Source: Mactra quadrangularis (taxonomy: Eukaryota; Mollusca; Bivalvia; Venerida; Mactridae). From it: a DNA stretch of 64,000 nt. The translations under genes and the position numbers were made by a program. The DNA lies in the NCBI GenBank assembly GCA_025267735.1, contig CM046304.1:15190001-15254000 (forward strand), in the 5' to 3' direction. Positions 58,801 through 64,000 of the stretch are shown here, piece after piece (the first letter of the stretch is position 1; the number at the start of each line of letters is the position of its first letter). Under the pieces are notes generated by a model, which did no database searches, was not told the origin of the DNA, and worked only from the letters and a program-made list of their open reading frames with translations.

Positions 58801-59969
58801 CTTTTTCTTTAAAAAATCATTTGCCCTATAATTTTAGGAGGGCATTGTATCTTTGTGATATTACATATTCATGTATGACGATCATTAAAATATTAGATAG
58901 AAACAGAATGGTTAAAAATGAAATATTATATAAAGAAATGACGAAATATTTTACAACCTCATTTTTTATGTATAGAAAATAGTTATTCAATAAAGTCGCT
59001 AAGAGTACCAATGATTTCATTATCGCACATAGAGGTTATCAAAAGAATGCAATGATTTAAGGGTCATACAGATAAAAAATGAATAATTCTTTCATAAACC
59101 CAGGCATTTTGGGTGAATTTTAAATTTTAACAATTTAGATAAAAAAATGAATGTTTTTTTTTAAGCTGAGCAATTTGGGTAAAAATGAAAATTGATTTGT
59201 CTGTCTTTTGGTTAAAGCTAGTTAGAAACTTCTATCCAGAAACTAAATCATTACAAACACGAGATTGAATTCGCTTTAGTATAAAATGAATTGTACCCGG
59301 GGACAAACAGCACATAAATATACCCTTGATTGTTAGTTTTTTGTACATTTTGTTGAATTAACCTCAATCATTTAGTAATAACACATTCACTTTTTTGTAT
59401 AGTAACTCTGATTACTACAATACAAAGTTTAAAAATCTCAAAAATCACTTTACTAGTTTCTAAAAACCATTTCTTATAGCTTAAATTTCGAAAATGGGGT
59501 TGATTAACAAAATTATAGAGTTTCAAACCAAATTGAACACAAAGATCGCTGTCTGAGTCATCCGAAATTTTAACTAAAATATTTTTTATTCAAGTTTTGA
59601 GCGAGCTACTCGTTGAAGTTAAAAATGTAGCAAAAATAAATAGTTGTCTTTAATTAAAACCTCATAATGTCAATCAACATTCTACAAAGCACACAGTAGT
59701 CTCAATCAGGTATAATTAAAATTTCAAGCAACAACTGTCACATTAGAGTACCATCAAAATTTACCACGGTTCAATACACACAGCGCTGTTCAAATATAAG
59801 GCTGGTTAAGTCTACTTGGTATTTTAAACTATTGCGTGATTTTATTTAAAGACAATCATCAAATTTCATGAATGAACTTGTACAGGTACGATTAAGGTCG
59901 TTTCAAGTCGTTTTTAGGATATTTTCGTAGATAAAGAAGTATTTGTGCATACATTAACTCATCGACCAT
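55846..59969. other. intergenic, no gene seen
   Basis: AT-rich. An inverted repeat TTCTCGTACCC / GGGGTACGAGAA spans about 58666-58723. Nothing else I can support. Confidence 0.4.
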
Positions 59970-60225
59970 TCTGATTGGTCGAAATTCTGACGTCACGGTG
60001 GGAAACCGAGCATGTATAGACATGTAGTACTGTGAATGTTACTTTAATACGGCTGTCGTCTGCTTCGAGCTTCATTGCGATTAAAGCGTTTCGAAAGTAC
60101 AGAGTGATTTTAAATTTTTATAAGTTTGTGAAATAGTTTCCGAAAGAAGTTCTGTGAACATTACAAATACTTGATTATTTTAATAATATACTAATTTGGA
60201 ATATAAAGAAGAATTACTCACCTAG
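59970..60225 (+). promoter_or_regulatory. candidate promoter and untranslated first exon
   Basis: CTGATTGGTC (inverted CCAAT box, 59971-59980) is followed 10 bp later by a perfect CRE, TGACGTCA (59988-59995). About 230 bp downstream CACCTAG|GTAAGC at 60225/60226 is a strong splice donor. The stretch between has no useful start codon, so it would be a 5' untranslated exon of a plus-strand gene whose coding part is not recognised in the window. Inference only. Confidence 0.3.
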
Positions 60226-63113
60226 GTAAGCTTTTTGCGTATTTCTAACCATTACAGCGAAATTTTACATCAGAAATAAAAGCGTGCATGTTAGGAATTT
60301 AAATTGTGAATTGTTGGGGGGTGTCAACCATTGAATAAATTAAAATCATTCATAATAAACAATACTATATATACTATAACTATCGCTGAATAATGACATC
60401 AGCAAATTAAGTGAATATATTATATCATATCAGAGACATAGATAACATCTAATTCCCTGATCATATAAATATATATTCACTTGATTCTTAAACTCTGTAT
60501 TTCTTGCTGAGAAAAAACTTCCTGTGTTTCTTTAAATAATGATTAAGATGCTGTATATCAAGGAATCTATGTATACTAACTGGCTGTTGGCATGAAAGAG
60601 CTCCTTCAAGCAAAATAATAACTTACATATACTCCTTCAAAAAATAAATGAACATGTATTAATATGCAAGTCTCTCTACATAGACCACCCAGGTAATTGC
60701 AAAATCATGCGATTTTGACGATTTTTAAATACCAAATATTTTATTTGAAAGGTCCATTTAATAAATAAGACCATTCCATCATAAAGACCATCGATTTTGA
60801 TGGTCTTATATAGTGGAACTTATTGTATATAATATAATATGGAGGTATATGTATTATTTTCTTTTGGAGAGAGGCTTTCATGTCGTAATTAAGTTTGTGT
60901 ATAAAACTGAGTCACTGTGCGCGTTTGTCTATAGGTAAAACATTGAGCAAAAATCTGTTCTGTTCTGTTCTGTTCTATCTGATAATTTGTTAATTGGTCA
61001 TTAATTGACCACATGTTGCCGTACCTGGTATTCAGTATATCTCAGATGTATCTATTTTTATCCATGTTGCAACATGATGTCATTTATTATCTAGGATGGG
61101 GTTTTTACTGGGATACCAGAGTATGGTTAACGTTTGTATAGTAATAAACCTTTATAAAAATATGAGGCAATTTCAAGGACCATTGAGGATTACATTTGTT
61201 GGATAAAAAGAGGCAATGATTCATTCATGTCCCTTTTTAACGTGAGTCATATAATTTGAACATCCCTGGGTCTACAGTAAAGCTTCTCGCTGATTTTAAC
61301 AGAAAGGGTTGATTATTGTAATTATATTCTAAAATGAATGAGAACAACCAGTGGTCTTCTTGTTTAAGGTGTACAGCCCCTAACGTCACTATCAGTTAAA
61401 AATTAATTCTGTGAAACTACGATAAAAGCATACAAAAATTGGATATTCTTCATTCAATTACAATGTGTTTATCATTTTGTATGGATGAGATTTATTACAT
61501 AACTTGCAATTTCTAAAATATTTGGAAAAAAACATTTAACCGTACTTAGTTATACATGTAACATCCCTGGCAAATGATAATAGAATAATTTTAAATGTTT
61601 TCCATAAAATTTTATGTTAACGTTATAAAAATATCTAAACGGTAAAAAGTTTAGAAGTGCATGTACATTTGTACAATGTACAAACAAATAAAACTGTTTC
61701 TTGTATTATTCAGCTGCAATAAAACATAGTTTGTACTTAGAAATTTTATACCTTAAGTGACCGTCGTAGTACATGTAAATTGCATAGGATGCAAATCAGC
61801 TGATTTCGAATTCAACATCTGTTTTTATGCCCTTTGTTCTTTTTTATGTTCATGGCCTTATCTGGTATGGCGAGTTTTCATGCATATATTTAAATTCATT
61901 AAAGGAATTGTGCTGTTGTGATAAAAAACAGAATAGTAAATTTATTCAGAAAAGTACAAAGTTCGTATTCATAAATACAAGCATAAAAGTATAATAACGC
62001 TTAAAAAACTATAGTACATATTTAAAAAAAGTGTAAAAACTGAAAAAAGCTGTTTCAGAAACTTGTTAATCAAGTTTTTAAATATATATAAAATTGGCAT
62101 TTTTTTCAGCGTTTACGGTTATCATTTAAACGGTATAACCTCGTGCTTATGTTGGTGGGTTTTTACAAGACAGCGAAGCTGTCGAGTATAGTAAGCGGGT
62201 TTCAGAAATGAGACGTGTTAATCGTCGTCCTTTTTTCCTGTCATCAATAAATCATACGCACCTGATAAATAGTTCCATGCAACTTCTATAACTCGGTACT
62301 CTATTTAGTTTATCTGTTCTCAAAACAATCATTATGCTTCCATTTCATGATTTTCTAACGATTGTTATGAAAATTGAACAATGTAGGACAAAAAATGCGC
62401 GACCAATAATCAGTGCGAAGGGAGCGCGGATGGATTCGTTTATTGGCTGTCTCAAGTAAAGTAGGCGTTCCGCGGTGAAACGATAGACTATAATTCCCTC
62501 TACTATTAGTATTAGACCAGTTCATTGTTATTGTTATGATGTCTATAATTAGTAACAATGAGCTGATAAAGACTACAGGTAACCGTTCGCTGGTTGGCAA
62601 GAAATGATAGCGAGTAAATACAATGAAAACACAGTAATTTTAAAATTGCAATTACTAAGTCATTTTTCATCAAACAATTAAGTATTTTATATCACTAGAA
62701 AGGTCTTGAAATTCGTATTTTGAATATTTAAAAAATATTTGTCGAAAAAGAATTGTATTTTATTGGCGAGTGTTTAAACCTAGTGCTTCAAACCGACAAG
62801 AAGATAGTTCAAAAGACAGGTTTAAATCACCCCATATATTTCTAAAGCTTTCTATCAATATAAATATCATAAAAATCGGCCTATAAATAAAAAAGTTATC
62901 ATGATTTAAAAATTTCTGCTGCTATCAAATGTATGTAAACATTGGTTTCTTTCTGCCAACCAGTAAATCAACCAAAATATAGGTAGGAGGTGCTTGTGAC
63001 GTCATCCGATTTGACGCAATTAATATTTGAAATATTGTGAGTTTGAAACATTAAAAGATTATTTTTTCATTGTTTTTATTATCAATTATGCTGATTTAAA
63101 TATGATTAAAAAT
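60226..63113. other. intergenic or intronic, no coding exon seen
   Basis: Contains part of a CAGT..AAGTTCC-type element (about 60740-60830, TAGTGGAACTTATTGTA end) and a (TTCTG)n run at about 60955-60978. No exon can be supported. Confidence 0.4.
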
Positions 63114-63580
63114 TAGGACTGCAGCGAGGATCCGAGTAATCGGATATTCGCGATCCCGACCAAAAAATCGAGTACGAATATTCGTCACGTCCGATATCGT
63201 CGGATCGCGATCTATCTATTTTTTTGGATAAAATGAAAGAACATTTTCAGCTTAATTACAACTAAAAACGAGTCGCACATCTAATGTAAAGTTAAATTTA
63301 TGTAGGGAACGAAAAATCTTGTGTCAAAATTCGATTGATACGCTTTTAAAACAAAAATGTTATCACTGAAAATGCCCATAAAACTTCTGGTAATAGACAT
63401 GTTTGGACTACATGGTTTTCCTTATAGTAAAAACTCTTGTAATTCTTCATTAACTCTTTTTATTACATGAATTCTGTATGCTTCTTCATTAACAAGTGAT
63501 TCGTGGTTCGATTCTTAAATCGCTACACATGAATCGTGGTTCGGATCGGATCGCCACTTGCTCAACGATCCACAGCCCTA
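63114..63580. mobile_element. hAT-type non-autonomous element, copy 2
   Basis: 467 bp, same orientation as copy 1, with ends TAGGACTG ... CAGCCCTA and a perfect 8-bp flanking duplication TTAAAAAT (63106-63113, 63581-63588). It shares GAGTACGAATATTCGTCACG and the GTGATTCGTGGTTCGATT region with copy 1. Confidence 0.92.
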
Positions 63581-63588
63581 TTAAAAAT

Positions 63589-64000
63589 CATCATTTCATA
63601 TGAACATAATATTATTGTAGATTATAATATTTTGTTACCAATTTGAGTGGTAAATATTATCATTTATATTACTGGAATTTTCTCTTAAATTATGTATTAT
63701 GTATATACATGAATTTGAAAAACACATATATAATACCATATAATATTCATATTAAATGTAAGCATTCATATGACTACGCACACAAGGTGACGAATCGTCC
63801 AAACTTTGTATAGACGATCCGTCCCCAATTTGAGACGGATCTTCCAAGGGTGAATGTGACAGTAACTTACTGTGTTTGACACTGTCATTCCTATGACAAC
63901 TATAAGTTTGGCTGGACAAACAACTGAATCCATTTTAAGTCAGATTTTGTTGAATATCTCTCTCCTTCTATCTCGAAAAATAATTCATTTTAAGATATCA
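63589..64000. other. window end, no gene seen
   Basis: AT-rich. A GACGAATCGTCC / ACGATCCGTCC pair near 63790-63830 looks like part of another repeat. Nothing coding. Confidence 0.35.

Noticed and set aside
62355..62600. 81-codon minus-strand frame with a hydrophobic stretch
   Set aside because: No ATG at its start, no splice support and no family resemblance.

Overview
This window looks like AT-rich nuclear DNA of a bivalve mollusc. The supports are: intron-containing genes with GT-AG splice sites, very dense small mobile elements, tRNA-derived SINEs, a repeat ending in the GGGCCC / TCTTGTTT motif that I associate with bivalve genomes, and a divergent, intronless nicotinic-receptor-like gene pair of the kind expanded in bivalves. 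The species call is inference. All splice models were built by reading the sequence.

Layout. At 1-680 there is a 21-bp minisatellite. At 1026-6154 (minus) lie two tandem, intronless Cys-loop (nAChR-like) receptor subunit genes. At 7916-9264 (minus) are two phase-matched terminal exons of an unrecognised secreted or extracellular protein. From 10.6 to 13.6 kb there is a TTAA-flanked inverted-repeat element, a bivalve repeat, and an orphan copy of the flank upstream of the first receptor gene. At 14.2-16.1 kb (plus) is a two-exon, type II membrane GT32-like glycosyltransferase. From 17.9 to 19.9 kb there is a satellite of about 150 bp built on an ATGGCTG/CAGCCAT palindrome, invaded by LINE 3' ends. 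At 20.9-21.1 kb (minus) is a possible first exon of a small repetitive secreted peptide.

The core of the window is a head-to-head gene pair. SERGEF (DelGEF, an RCC1-repeat protein) runs on the minus strand from 36742 to 22496 in 10 exons and gives an uninterrupted 377-residue reading frame. NFYA (the CCAAT-binding subunit of NF-Y) runs on the plus strand from 38271 to 45287 in 9 coding exons and gives 364 residues. The roughly 1.5 kb between their start codons holds five good CCAAT boxes and two CACGTG E-boxes, so NF-Y may regulate its own gene. From 46 to 64 kb I see no convincing coding gene, only transposon copies, SINEs and one CCAAT/CRE promoter-like block with a downstream splice donor (about 59.97-60.23 kb).

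The most informative non-genic structure is a set of mobile elements whose insertion sites can be proven inside the window, because an uninterrupted copy of the same host repeat is also present. These are: a three-level nest in a SERGEF intron (empty site at 40299), a GGGCACC-flanked element (empty copy near 42.0 kb), a hAT-type element downstream of NFYA (empty site about 180 bp away), and a SINE (empty copy at 13.3 kb). I found no clear new multi-gene system. The NFYA/SERGEF promoter, the element flanked by exact-length 145-bp direct repeats, and the shared LINE/SINE tail are the best leads.
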